Below, piece after piece: positions 32,692-41,603 of a stretch of DNA of 64,000 nt (position 1 is its first letter; every line of letters begins with the position of its first letter). A program made the translations under genes and the position numbers. The DNA is from Hymenobacter guriensis (GTDB lineage Bacteria; Bacteroidota; Bacteroidia; Cytophagales; Hymenobacteraceae). The notes below the pieces were generated by a model, which was not told where the DNA came from, did no database searches, and was given only the letters and a program-made list of their open reading frames with translations. The stretch is from positions 62,001 through 126,000 of the forward strand of contig NZ_JADWYK010000014.1 of the NCBI RefSeq assembly GCF_015773195.1, given 5' to 3'.

Positions 32692-33297
32692 TTACTGCTT
32701 GCGGTCGAAACGGCCGGCGCTAACGGTTACCGTGTTGCTTGGGTTGGTGGTGCTGGCGGCGGTAAAATCAAAGGTGCCAGCAGACACGGCCGCGTCGGGG
32801 TAGCTCACCGTCAGCACGATGCGGCCGGTGTGTCGGCTGCTGGTTTGGTAGAGCTCGGAGCTGCTGCCCTCACTGATATACACCGTAGCATGGTCTACCA
32901 CCGTGCTATCGGGGGCCAGGGGCGGCAGGCCCGTATCCTGGTTGAGCAGGAACTGTCCCACTTGGGGCTTGCGCAGGTACAGCGTGACGGTCACCTGCTT
33001 TTTGCCCCGGGCACTGTTGAGGCTCAGGCTATACTCGGGCCTGACCTGCCAGCCGGGCAGGGGAGCAAGGGCAGACACATCGTAGCCGCCCACGAGCGGA
33101 GGAATTGTCCCGGCCATACCCAGAAAGCTCCCGGTCCAGCCAGTGGCCGGGTACGCGGTGCCGTCGAGCAGGAACCCGCCCGTATTCTGGCCCGTCTGCG
33201 TGCTGTCGGGCAGCAGGGAGACAGGGTCCTCTTTTTCGCAGGCGCTGAGCAACAAAGAAGCGCTGAGCAACCAACCGGAAATCTTACGCAGGGCCAT
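32692..33297 (-). CDS. Lipoprotein of unknown function
   Basis: This 201-residue lipoprotein has a lipobox SLLLSAC just after a hydrophobic signal segment (MALRKISGWLLSASL). It has a beta-rich body with KKQVTVTLYLRKPQVGQFLL and ends in TVSAGRFDRKQ, which resembles several Bacteroidota lipoproteins with a GRF.. strand at the C-terminus. No named domain is certain. Start at 33297 is preferred because the signal sequence begins there. A TACCTTCA string further upstream is a weak promoter candidate. Confidence 0.78.
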   Translation of the reverse strand: MALRKISGWLLSASLLLSACEKEDPVSLLPDSTQTGQNTGGFLLDGTAYPATGWTGSFLGMAGTIPPLVGGYDVSALAPLPGWQVRPEYSLSLNSARGKKQVTVTLYLRKPQVGQFLLNQDTGLPPLAPDSTVVDHATVYISEGSSSELYQTSSRHTGRIVLTVSYPDAAVSAGTFDFTAASTTNPSNTVTVSAGRFDRKQ

Positions 33298-33628
33298 AAA
33301 ACAGTAGTTGTGGTGTGATAGTGTTGTGAAGGTAGAGGGCGCCATACTTCCGGAAAAACCATAGTGAAGACCAATCCGACTTTACGACTGCTCCATGAAC
33401 CTGTGTATTCCTGCGCAAATGCCCGTTTAGCGACAGGGTCTATTGGCTGAAATCGGACTTTTGGTGCCCCGGTAGATGGGCTTATACAACGCGGCAAAAG
33501 CACTTTTCTATTTACGCGGCTATTTGCGCTATCATAGGCCGCAAAGTATTCCGGCCCTTTTATCGTTTGCTTGGTCGTGGCCCTTCTGAAAATCTGAGGC
33601 TCCTGTTTTTACAATCAACTGCTCCCTG
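33298..33628. other. 331-nt divergent intergenic region
   Basis: This gap separates the minus-strand lipoprotein gene from the plus-strand AraC regulator. It should hold both promoters, but no exact TAnnTTTG element is visible on either strand apart from the weak TACCTTCA near 33334-33341. It also contains two related segments, aatccgacttt and aatcggactttt, whose meaning is unclear. No ORF or RNA gene was recognised. Confidence 0.5.
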
Positions 33629-34552
33629 ATGCCTGCCGCTGCTTCCAATGCCATCAAAACCTACCGCATGATGGAGTACGTCCGGCGGTTTACGGCGGAG
33701 CCGGCAGCGGTGCAGCAGCTCGTGCTGGCCGACCCCGGGCAGTTTTTTATCGTGGCCGTGGAGCAGCTTTACCCGCTGTTTACGCAGGCCGTGCCTCCTT
33801 CGCGGGCTACCGGCCATTCGTTGGTGTATGTTACCTCGGGGCAGGCCCGCATGAGCATCGGCAACGACAGCTACACGGTGGGCCCGCACGAGATGCTGAT
33901 AGCCCGGGCCGGGCAGGTGTATTCCTTTGAGCCAGGCGACATGAATACGGGCTTTGTGTGTCATTTTCACGATGCTATCCTGCTGGGACAGGCCGCCCCC
34001 GCCGACGCCCAGGTGCCGTTTGATTTTCTGCATTTCTGGGGCCGGCCCGTGATTGAGCTTCCCGCGCAAACCGCCGAATTCGTCGGGCAGCTTTTGCACC
34101 GGCTGCTGGTGGAGTACACCACCCACGGGCTAACTTACCCGGCCGTGGTGCGGGCCTACCTGCTGGCGCTGCTGCACGAGCTTAACCGGGCCCACTCCAC
34201 CGACGAACCCGCGCCGCTTACGGCCGCCGCTGCCCTGACCAACCACTTCAAGCACCTGGTGGCTTCCTCGCTCAAAACCACGCACCGCGTGCGCGACTAC
34301 GCCGAGTGGCTCAATATCTCACCCAACCACCTGAGCAAGTGCGTGCGCCGCGTCACGGGTAAGTCGCCGGCCCGCTGGATTGAGGAAAGCATTGTGCTCG
34401 AAGCCAAGGTGCTGCTGTTTCAGAGCAAGTGGTCGGTGGGGGAGGTGGGCGCGGCCGTGGGCATTGAGGATGCTTCCTACTTCAGCCGATTGTTCAGGAA
34501 ACACACGGGCCTGACCCCGCTGGCTTTTCGCAAGCGGCATACTCCGTCCTAG
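33629..34552 (+). CDS. AraC family transcriptional regulator
   Basis: This 307-residue protein has an N-terminal cupin-like sensing half, with SLVYVTSGQARMSIG and GPHEMLIARAGQVYSF. A C-terminal double helix-turn-helix follows at about residues 205-305 (DYAEWLNISPNHLSKCVRRV, SVGEVGAAVGIEDASYFSRL, FRKHTGLTPLAFRKRH). It should bind DNA and regulate nearby genes in response to a small ligand, possibly the membrane-protein pair that follows after 71 nt. Ligand and targets are unknown. Confidence 0.93.
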   Translation: MPAAASNAIKTYRMMEYVRRFTAEPAAVQQLVLADPGQFFIVAVEQLYPLFTQAVPPSRATGHSLVYVTSGQARMSIGNDSYTVGPHEMLIARAGQVYSFEPGDMNTGFVCHFHDAILLGQAAPADAQVPFDFLHFWGRPVIELPAQTAEFVGQLLHRLLVEYTTHGLTYPAVVRAYLLALLHELNRAHSTDEPAPLTAAAALTNHFKHLVASSLKTTHRVRDYAEWLNISPNHLSKCVRRVTGKSPARWIEESIVLEAKVLLFQSKWSVGEVGAAVGIEDASYFSRLFRKHTGLTPLAFRKRHTPS

Positions 34553-34594
34553 AATTGGCCGCCTGGGTACTAACCCGGCGCTGCGTAGCCGCCG

Positions 34595-34602
34595 CATCTT
34601 TG
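34595..34602 (+). promoter_or_regulatory. Promoter-like CATCTTTG element
   Basis: One mismatch from TAnnTTTG, 21 nt before ATG 34624. It would let the membrane-protein pair be transcribed separately from the AraC gene. Confidence 0.45.
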
Positions 34603-34623
34603 CCTCCTCATTTAAGGGGCCGT

Positions 34624-35079
34624 ATGTACCTGACACTTTTAACGCTGCACTCCCTGGTTCGCTGGGTGCTGCTATTGGGCATCTTTGCCAGCATTTTTCG
34701 GGCCTGCCGCGGCTGGCTGGGGAGGCGGCCGTTCACCGCCTTCGATAATACCCTCCGGCACACCACGGCCACCGTGGCTCACGTGCAGCTCGTGCTAGGC
34801 TATGGGCTGTACCTGGTGAGTCCGCTTATCTCCTCGTTTCACCTGCGCGACGCGGCGCACGCGCCTACCTCGCTGTTTTTCGGCGTGCAGCACGTGGCGT
34901 TGATGACGCTGGCCATTACGGTGCTCACCATCGGCTCGGCCCTGGCCAAGCGTCAAACAACCGACCAGGCAAAGTTCCGCACAATGGCTCTGTGGTTTGC
35001 GCTGACCCTGGTGCTCATCCTGGTAGCCATTCCGTGGCCCTTCTCCCCGCTGGCGCAGCGGCCGCTTCTTCGCTTTTAA
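34624..35079 (+). CDS. Four-helix membrane protein (cytochrome b561-like topology)
   Basis: This 151-residue protein has four predicted membrane helices and conserved-looking His residues (TLHSLVRWVLL, VAHVQLVLGYGLYL, FGVQHVALMTLAI). This layout resembles small cytochrome b561-like proteins, but heme binding is only inference. It lies 71 nt after the AraC regulator and 11 nt before the DUF3817 gene, so it is probably in the same operon as the latter. A CATCTTTG element just upstream may be its promoter. Confidence 0.75.
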   Translation: MYLTLLTLHSLVRWVLLLGIFASIFRACRGWLGRRPFTAFDNTLRHTTATVAHVQLVLGYGLYLVSPLISSFHLRDAAHAPTSLFFGVQHVALMTLAITVLTIGSALAKRQTTDQAKFRTMALWFALTLVLILVAIPWPFSPLAQRPLLRF

Positions 35080-35090
35080 GGCAAAAAACT

Positions 35091-35399
35091 ATGTTCAAAT
35101 CACCTATTGGCCGCCTGCGCCTGCTGGCATTGGTCGAAGGCATTTCGCTGCTGCTGCTCGTCGGCGTGGCCGTACCCCTGAAGCACTTCTACGGCAACCC
35201 GGCGCTGGTGCGCGCCCTCGGGCCGGTGCACGGTCTGCTGTTTCTGCTTTTCGTGCTCAACACCCTGCGCGTGGGCGTGGAGTACCGCTGGCGCTTCGCT
35301 ACTACCACCTGGAAAGTGCTGCTGGCCTGCCTCGTGCCCTTCGGCACCTTCTACGTGGACTGCAAAATCCTGGCCCCGCTGCAAAAGCAGAGGAGGTAG
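35091..35399 (+). CDS. DUF3817 family membrane protein
   Basis: This 102-residue protein has three membrane helices and the DUF3817 signature: RLRLLALVEGISLLLLVGVA, KHFYGNPALVRALGPVHGLL and a closing LVPFGTFYVD. The family is widely distributed and of unknown function, often next to transport or redox membrane proteins. It starts 11 nt after the four-helix protein gene and is the last gene before the convergent receiver gene. Confidence 0.92.
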   Translation: MFKSPIGRLRLLALVEGISLLLLVGVAVPLKHFYGNPALVRALGPVHGLLFLLFVLNTLRVGVEYRWRFATTTWKVLLACLVPFGTFYVDCKILAPLQKQRR

Positions 35400-35429
35400 C
35401 GCTGGCTTTTGCAGCTACCGCGCTGCGGA

Positions 35430-35840
35430 TTACCGGGAAAAATGCTCATGCAGAATCTGGTCGACTTTTTCCCGGGTCAGGGGCTTGGTGAGGTAGCCGG
35501 CAATGGGCAGGTTCTGCATGCTGGCCACGTCGTTGGGGTTGAGCGACGTAGTGAGCATGATGATAACCACGGCCGGGTTTTCGGTGGGCGGGCGCCGGGT
35601 GTAGGCCTGCAGAAACTCCATACCGTTCATACGGGGCATCTTCATGTCCAGCAGAATCAGGGCCGGGCAGCTGGGCGAGGCCACCGGCGCGCAGTGCGTG
35701 TGCAGCAGGTCCAGGGCCTCCTGGCCGTTGGTGGCTACCAGTACCGTATCGGTAATGGCCATGCGCCGGAGCAGCGTCTGGTTTAGGTAATTGGTCGTCT
35801 CGTCGTCGTCGACGAGCAGGGTACAGGAAATGGCAGCCAT
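35430..35840 (-). CDS. Single-domain response regulator
   Basis: This 136-residue receiver has the acidic DDD at 11-13, the phospho-acceptor aspartate in LLDMKMP (D65) and the conserved lysine in GYLTKPLT (K119). It has no output domain, so it acts by protein contact, like Rcp- or CheY-type receivers. It is the third gene of a minus-strand operon starting 30 nt after the 972-residue histidine kinase. A TGCCTTTG near-consensus element lies at 35860-35867 inside the kinase 3' flank. It is likely phosphorylated by one or both adjacent kinases. Confidence 0.93.
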   Translation of the reverse strand: MAAISCTLLVDDDETTNYLNQTLLRRMAITDTVLVATNGQEALDLLHTHCAPVASPSCPALILLDMKMPRMNGMEFLQAYTRRPPTENPAVVIIMLTTSLNPNDVASMQNLPIAGYLTKPLTREKVDQILHEHFSR

Positions 35841-35870
35841 GCAGCAGAAAGCAGAAAGTCAAAGGCAGCG

Positions 35871-38789
35871 TCAGGCGGCAGCGCCGGGCACCTGGGGCAG
35901 GTGTACGAAAAAAGTGGTGCCGGCGCCGGGCTGGGAGTGCACTTCGATGCGGCCGCCGGCATTATCGACCATGCGCTTGACCATGTAGAGTCCGATACCT
36001 GAGCCCTCCACGTGGGTGTGAAAGCGCTGGAACATGCTGAACAGGCGGGGACGGTAGGAGGGCTCAATGCCCAGGCCGTTGTCATGCACTTCCAGCACGG
36101 TGTAGCCCGGGCGCACGTGGGCCCGCACGTCCACGCGGGGCGGTCGGTCGGGCGAGTGGTACTTGAGGGCGTTGCTGAGCAGGTTGTAGACCACGGAGCG
36201 CAGGTTTTTCTCCGAGAACTGAATGGCCGGGCGGGCTGCCACGTCGATAACCAGCTTGGCGCCGGTGGCCTGCAGCAGGGGCAGCAGATCCTGGCGCACG
36301 TCCTCCACCACGGCAGCCAGATCCACGGATGTGGCCGGCGCGTCGTGCTCCTTCTGCAGCTTGGAAACTTCCGTCAGGTGGTCAATCGTGCGCTTGAAGC
36401 GCTCCACCGAGTCCATCATCCGCGTCAGGGTGGGGGCTACGCTCGCGCTTTGCTCACCATCGGTGGGCAACTCCTCCTGCAGCAGGTAAAGCAGGCCTTC
36501 GATGTTGCTGATGGGGGCTTTCAGGTCGTGGGAGGCGGTGTAGATGAAGTTGTCCAGGTCCACGTTGGTACGCCGCAGCTGTTCGTTGGCTTCGCTCAGC
36601 TCCTGGGCTAGGGCCAGCGCCTGCTGCCCGCCTTCTTCCACCACGCGCCGGGCCTGCACCTGGTCGGTTACTTCGTGGGCGAATACCAGTACCCCATCCA
36701 CTTCTCCCTGGGCGTTGCGGCGGGCCTGGTAGGTGAAGGTGAAGAACAGGTTCTCCAGGGGGCCGTCGTCGTGGCGGGCCAGCTGCAGGGGCATTTCCCG
36801 GGCCACCAGGGCTTCACCCGTGTCGTACACGCCCCGCAGCTGCTGGTAGATAGGCGCGTCGGCAATTTCGGGCAGGGCCTCCAGCACGGGCCGCCCCAGC
36901 AGCACCCGGCCTGGGAAAATGCGCTGATAGGCCGGGTTGACGAGCTGGAATACCAGCTCCGGTCCGTCGAGGATGACGATTGGCGCGGGGGCCACCATAA
37001 ACAGCTGGTGCAGCTGCTGGCGCTCGGCCTCGCGCTGCCGGCGGGCCTGAACCTGCTCCGTCACATCGAAGGCGAAGATGGAAATACCGGCAATCTGGTC
37101 CTGCTCGCGGTAAGCCTGGTACGTGAAGGTGTAATACACTTCCTGCGCCGGCCTACCTGCGGCCGGCTCCAGACGCATGGGTAGCTCGGTACCGAAGAAC
37201 GTGTTGCCGGTGCGGAATACGTTGTCGAGCTGGGCCAGGAAGCCGGCCGCTATGGTTTCGGGCAGGGCCTCGGCCACGGGCCGGCCGGTAAGCTGGCGTT
37301 CGGGAAAAAGCTGCTGGTAGGCGGCATTGACGTACTCGAAGCGGTGCTCAGGGCCGCGCAGCAACGCTACGGCGGCGGGCGTGTCGGCCAGGATGTGGAA
37401 CAGCGCCTCGCGCTCCTGCACCTGCCGCCGGGCTGCGGCCAACACTTGAGCCTGCAGGGCCTCGTTTTGCTGGCGGGCCTGCACCCGCTCAGTCACGTCG
37501 ATGGCAAAGCTCATCACGCCTTCAATCTGCCCGGTGGCGTCGAACAGGGGCTGGTAGGCCAGGTCCAGGTACACGTCCTGCAGCTCGCCGTTGCCCAGCC
37601 GGTCGAGGCGGGTGAGGCGCTCATGCTCGTGCAGGGCCTCGCCGGTACGGTACACGCGGTCCAGGGGCTCGTGCTGCGCCTCGGGCAGCTCGGGCAGGGC
37701 CTGGCGCCGCGGCAGCCCCTGCAGGAGGCGGTTGGGCAGCAGTTCCCGGGTGCGGGGGTGAACCAGGGAAAGCACGTGGTCCGGCCCGGTGAAAATGTTG
37801 ATCAGAGCCGGAGCCTGACTGAACAGGCGCTCCAGGCGGCCGCGCTGCTCCTCGGCTTCGGCCCGGGCGCGCTCGGCCTCCCGGGTGCGGGCCTGCACCC
37901 GCGTTTCCAGCTCCTGGTTGAGCTGCTGGAGCTGCTGGCGGGCCAGCAGCTGCTCGGTCACGTTGTAGGAAAAGTCGAGTACGCCATCCACGTTGCCCGC
38001 GGCGTCGCGCAGGGGCAGGTAAAAGGCGTTGATATACACAATCTGCGGCTGGCCAGTACCGTCAAAGTCGAGGTGCACGGGCAGCTCCCGGCCGTAGGCG
38101 GGCTCACCGCTGACAAACACCTGGTCGAGGCGGTCAAAAAAACCTTGATCGGCCGCTTCGGGCACGGCCTCGCGCACGGGGCGGCCAAGCAGAGTGTGCC
38201 GGGGAAAGTAGTCCTGGTAGCGCTGGTTGACGAGCGTGTACACGTGGTCGGGCCCGTGGTAGGTGGCCACCTGGGCGGGCAGGCTCATGAGCACCTGGTA
38301 GAGGCGCTGGCGCTGGGTTTCGGCGTCGGCGCGGGCCGCTTTTTCGGCGGCCTGGGCCTCCCGCAGGGCCACTTCCACGGGGGAGCGGGGCTGGTCGGCC
38401 GTGTCGGTGAAGCTCACCCACATTCCGTCCCCGGAGCGGCGGGCCGCCAGGCGGTAGTAGTTGTCGTAGCCGTCGGCCTGGTAGTTGATGTTGTAGCTGC
38501 GTGGCTCCCCGCTGATGTAGGCATCCACGTGAAAGTCGAAGGTGCCGTGGGCCTTGCTGTGGGGCCACTGCTCGTTGTGGGTGAGCGTGGGCACCTCCGG
38601 CATGCGCATCATGCGCTGGGCGGTGGGGTTGAGGTACTCGAAGCGAAAGTCCACGATGCTTCCCGAGCCGGCCGGGTCGTAGATGGGCGTGTAGTAAATC
38701 ACGCCGGTCATCGACACGGCCAACAAATCGGCCAGCAGGGCATCGGCGGGCAGGGAGCGGAGAGGCGCAGGTACCGGTAAGTCAGGCAT
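35871..38789 (-). CDS. Multi-PAS sensor histidine kinase (972 residues)
   Basis: This soluble kinase has no membrane segment. It carries about five PAS domains in tandem followed by HisKA (phosphoacceptor His754 in YTASHDLKAPISN) and HATPase_c (NLLSNALKYHSP, VHDNGLGIE, GSGIGLYMVKRMV). The PAS copies share a repeating core such as FEYVNAAYQQLFP and EALPE, consistent with internal duplication. Signals are probably intracellular (redox, light or small molecules), but no ligand-binding residue could be assigned. It lies between a kinase paralogue (111 nt upstream) and the receiver (30 nt downstream). Confidence 0.92.
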   Translation of the reverse strand: MPDLPVPAPLRSLPADALLADLLAVSMTGVIYYTPIYDPAGSGSIVDFRFEYLNPTAQRMMRMPEVPTLTHNEQWPHSKAHGTFDFHVDAYISGEPRSYNINYQADGYDNYYRLAARRSGDGMWVSFTDTADQPRSPVEVALREAQAAEKAARADAETQRQRLYQVLMSLPAQVATYHGPDHVYTLVNQRYQDYFPRHTLLGRPVREAVPEAADQGFFDRLDQVFVSGEPAYGRELPVHLDFDGTGQPQIVYINAFYLPLRDAAGNVDGVLDFSYNVTEQLLARQQLQQLNQELETRVQARTREAERARAEAEEQRGRLERLFSQAPALINIFTGPDHVLSLVHPRTRELLPNRLLQGLPRRQALPELPEAQHEPLDRVYRTGEALHEHERLTRLDRLGNGELQDVYLDLAYQPLFDATGQIEGVMSFAIDVTERVQARQQNEALQAQVLAAARRQVQEREALFHILADTPAAVALLRGPEHRFEYVNAAYQQLFPERQLTGRPVAEALPETIAAGFLAQLDNVFRTGNTFFGTELPMRLEPAAGRPAQEVYYTFTYQAYREQDQIAGISIFAFDVTEQVQARRQREAERQQLHQLFMVAPAPIVILDGPELVFQLVNPAYQRIFPGRVLLGRPVLEALPEIADAPIYQQLRGVYDTGEALVAREMPLQLARHDDGPLENLFFTFTYQARRNAQGEVDGVLVFAHEVTDQVQARRVVEEGGQQALALAQELSEANEQLRRTNVDLDNFIYTASHDLKAPISNIEGLLYLLQEELPTDGEQSASVAPTLTRMMDSVERFKRTIDHLTEVSKLQKEHDAPATSVDLAAVVEDVRQDLLPLLQATGAKLVIDVAARPAIQFSEKNLRSVVYNLLSNALKYHSPDRPPRVDVRAHVRPGYTVLEVHDNGLGIEPSYRPRLFSMFQRFHTHVEGSGIGLYMVKRMVDNAGGRIEVHSQPGAGTTFFVHLPQVPGAAA

Positions 38790-38900
38790 TGCGTAGCGGT
38801 AAGGAATTGATCAACTCAAAAATGGTAAATCCGGGCTTACTGCGGCAGCGCTGCCCGCAGTACCTGAGCCCCGGCGTAAACACCCGGCAGATTGCCTTTG

Positions 38901-41303
38901 TCAGCCCACGCCCAGCCGAACGCGAAACGTGGCACCCTGGCCCGGCTGGCTGTCTACCTCGATGGATCCGCCGCGGGCTTCCACGATGCGGTTAACCAGG
39001 TACAGCCCCACCCCGGTTCCGGGCGTGTGCGTGTGCAGGCGCCTGAAAAGGTGAAACAGCTCCGCCCCATGCTTTTGCGCGTCGAAGCCCAGGCCGTTGT
39101 CTTCCACCACCAGCACGGGCTGGCCCCGCTCATCCCACATCGAGACGTGGATGCGTGCCGGCCTGTCGGGGTCGGCGTACTTCAGCGAGTTGCTCAGCAG
39201 ATTGAGCAGGATGGTGCGCAGGTTGGCGCGGGCAAACGACAGGGCCGGCCAGGCCGTGAAGTCGGTAGTAATACGCGCCCGGGCCGCCCGTACCTGTGGC
39301 TCCAGGGTGTTAACGACTTCCTCGGTAAGGCCATGCAGAGAAACCAGCTCCGTGGGAACCTGGCTGAGTTGCTGCGCTTGGCCCAGGGTGGCTAAGTCGT
39401 CGATGGTGATGCTGAGCTGCTGCAGCGCCTCCTGCACCAGGGGCACCAGCAGCTGCTCTTCCTGCGGGTCGGCAAAAACGCTACCGCGGCGCACCTCTTC
39501 CAGCAGACCAGCCAGGTTGTTGACGGGCTGCTTGAGGTCGTGGGAAGCGGCATACACAAAGTTGTCCAGGTCGCGGTTGGTGCGCATTAGCTGCTCGTTG
39601 GCCTGCTTGAGCTCGGTGATGTCGATGGCCGAGCCCACGTAGCCGTACAGCTCGCCGCTTGGGTAGAAGCTCGGCGCCCCCTGCGACAGCAGCCAGCGGT
39701 ACTCGCCGTCGTGGCGGCGCATGCGGTGCTCCAGCCGATAGAGCGAGCGGGTGCTGATGGCTTGCTCCAGGGTGCGTTGGGCACGCTCCAGCTCGTCTGC
39801 CGGCAGGTAGGCCGCCCAGCCCGTAACCTCATACTCTTCTAGGCTCACGCCCACAAAGTCCAGAAAGGCCTGGTTGGCGTAGCGAATAGTGGTGTCCGGG
39901 TTCACGGCCCAAACCTGGTTGGGGGCGGCATCGGCCATGATGCGAAAGCGCGCCTCGCTCTCACGCAGGGCGGCTATAGCCTGCTGCTGAGCCGTTACTT
40001 CAAACACGAATGCCAGAATGCCGTTTACCTGCCCCTGCTCGTCGCGGCGGGCCTGGTATACGAAGCTGAAGTAGCGGTTCTCCACCACCCCATCGGCCGG
40101 CCGGGCTATGGGCACGAGTAGGGCCTCTTCCTCGTGCGTCAGGCCGGTATTGTACACGCCGCGCAGGAACGACGCAACCCGGGTTCCCTCGATTTCAGGC
40201 AGGGCCTCAAAAACCGACTGCCCCAGCAGCTTCCGGCCCGGCAGCAGCAGCTGGTAGCCGGGGTTCACGAACTCAAACACCAGCTCGGGGCCCGCCAGGA
40301 TGCAGATGCCGGCGGGTGCCTGCATGAACAGGCCCAGCAGCCGCTGCCGCTCCTGTTCGCGCTGTTGTCGGGCCAGCACCTGCTCCGTAACCTCGAAGGC
40401 AAAGATGGAAATACCGGCAACCGCGCCCTTTTCGCGGTACGTCTGGTAAGTGAAGGTGAAATACATGTCCTGATGCGGCCGGCCATCGGGTTGCGCCACC
40501 GTGAACAGCAACTCATTGCCGTAGAAGGTCTCGCCCGTTTGGTAGACGTTGTCCATCAACCCTATAAAGCCTTGCTCCACAGTTTCGGGCAAGGCTTCAG
40601 CCATGGGTAGCCCCACAAGCTGGCGGCCGGGAAACAGCGACTGATACGCCTGGTTCACGTACTCATAGCGGTGCTCGGAACCGCTCAGCAGGGCAATCAA
40701 AGCGGGTGTCTGCTCAAATACCTGGTAGAACGTCTCGCGCTCCTCAACCTGGCCCTGTGCTGCTTCCACCAGGGCCTGCTGGGTGCGCAGCTTCTTGTTT
40801 GAGGCCTCCAACTCTTCATTAATGTCCGTCAGCTCCTGGGTCAGAACCTGTTCGTGCTTACGGGCCTGTAGTAGCCGGTCGTTGAGCACGTTTTGCGTCA
40901 CGTCGTTCACTACGTGCAGAAGGTGGCTTATGCGCCCCTGCTCATCAAACACGGGGGCGTTGCGCGTCTGCCAGTAGCGCTCTAGAAACCGGCCTGGGTG
41001 GTCGGGGTCAGGTACGTCGTAGCGCTGCCGGTCCATCTGGTGGGGCTGCCGGGTTTCCAGCACCTGCCGTAGCGAGGCCTGCAGGTTCAGCCCGGCATTG
41101 GCTTCGGGGTGGGTCGGGTGGGCGGGAAATGCCTCGAACACAGGTTGGCCCAGCAGGTCCTCGCGGCGGGTGAGTGTGGCGGCCAGGTACGCGTCGCTTA
41201 CTGCTACGATACGCAGCTCCGCCGATAGCAGCAGGGTGGCGTCGGGTAGTGCCTGGATAACGGAAAGGAGCGAGGCGGGTGGGGGCACGCGGAAGATCGG
41301 CAT
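38901..41303 (-). CDS. Multi-PAS sensor histidine kinase (800 residues)
   Basis: This soluble kinase has four PAS domains, HisKA (His588 in VYAASHDLKQPVNN) and HATPase_c (NLLSNSLKYADP, VVEDNGLGF, TGVGLYLVNRIV). Its PAS units YEYVNQAYQSLFPGRQLVG and FEFVNPGYQLLLPGRKLLG resemble those of the downstream kinase, so the pair arose by duplication. The start at 41303 (MPIFRVPPPASLL) is preferred over one 81 nt upstream because a TACCTTAC element lies at 41312-41319, inside the longer version. It is the first gene of the kinase-kinase-receiver operon. Confidence 0.92.
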   Translation of the reverse strand: MPIFRVPPPASLLSVIQALPDATLLLSAELRIVAVSDAYLAATLTRREDLLGQPVFEAFPAHPTHPEANAGLNLQASLRQVLETRQPHQMDRQRYDVPDPDHPGRFLERYWQTRNAPVFDEQGRISHLLHVVNDVTQNVLNDRLLQARKHEQVLTQELTDINEELEASNKKLRTQQALVEAAQGQVEERETFYQVFEQTPALIALLSGSEHRYEYVNQAYQSLFPGRQLVGLPMAEALPETVEQGFIGLMDNVYQTGETFYGNELLFTVAQPDGRPHQDMYFTFTYQTYREKGAVAGISIFAFEVTEQVLARQQREQERQRLLGLFMQAPAGICILAGPELVFEFVNPGYQLLLPGRKLLGQSVFEALPEIEGTRVASFLRGVYNTGLTHEEEALLVPIARPADGVVENRYFSFVYQARRDEQGQVNGILAFVFEVTAQQQAIAALRESEARFRIMADAAPNQVWAVNPDTTIRYANQAFLDFVGVSLEEYEVTGWAAYLPADELERAQRTLEQAISTRSLYRLEHRMRRHDGEYRWLLSQGAPSFYPSGELYGYVGSAIDITELKQANEQLMRTNRDLDNFVYAASHDLKQPVNNLAGLLEEVRRGSVFADPQEEQLLVPLVQEALQQLSITIDDLATLGQAQQLSQVPTELVSLHGLTEEVVNTLEPQVRAARARITTDFTAWPALSFARANLRTILLNLLSNSLKYADPDRPARIHVSMWDERGQPVLVVEDNGLGFDAQKHGAELFHLFRRLHTHTPGTGVGLYLVNRIVEARGGSIEVDSQPGQGATFRVRLGVG

Positions 41304-41603
41304 TAAGCCAGGTAAGGTAACCGATAAGCCGCCGCGCCTGAGCAGGTTAGGAGCCCGGAGCGCGAGTGGAAAAAGCTGGTGCACCGGGCACTTCAGGCAG
41401 CCTCAACAGACAAGGCTGAAAGAGCCCGGAATAAAGCGCGTAAGGTAGGCTTTTTACGCGGGGCCAGGTTCAATGCGGGGCAGGATGGCCGGTCTGAGAT
41501 ACAAGCCGGCAGGCCAACCGGAGCGCCCCCAACTCCCGGGACGGTAACATTTCAGGCAAGCTGGCGGCCGGCAAATGCAATGTTAGCGGGCCGGGCAAAG
41601 CCA
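41304..41603. other. 300-nt gap upstream of the kinase operon
   Basis: It holds the TACCTTAC element at 41312-41319 (minus strand), the likely operon promoter. No other gene, repeat or hairpin is evident. The sugar dehydrogenase ends at its far side without an obvious terminator. Confidence 0.5.
41312..41319 (-). promoter_or_regulatory. Promoter-like TACCTTAC element for the kinase operon
   Basis: One or two mismatches from TAnnTTTG, 8 nt before the ATG at 41303. Confidence 0.4.

Noticed and set aside
37344..38780. Long plus-strand frame opposite the 972-residue kinase
   Set aside because: It has no domains, and PAS, HisKA and HATPase motifs lie on the minus strand.
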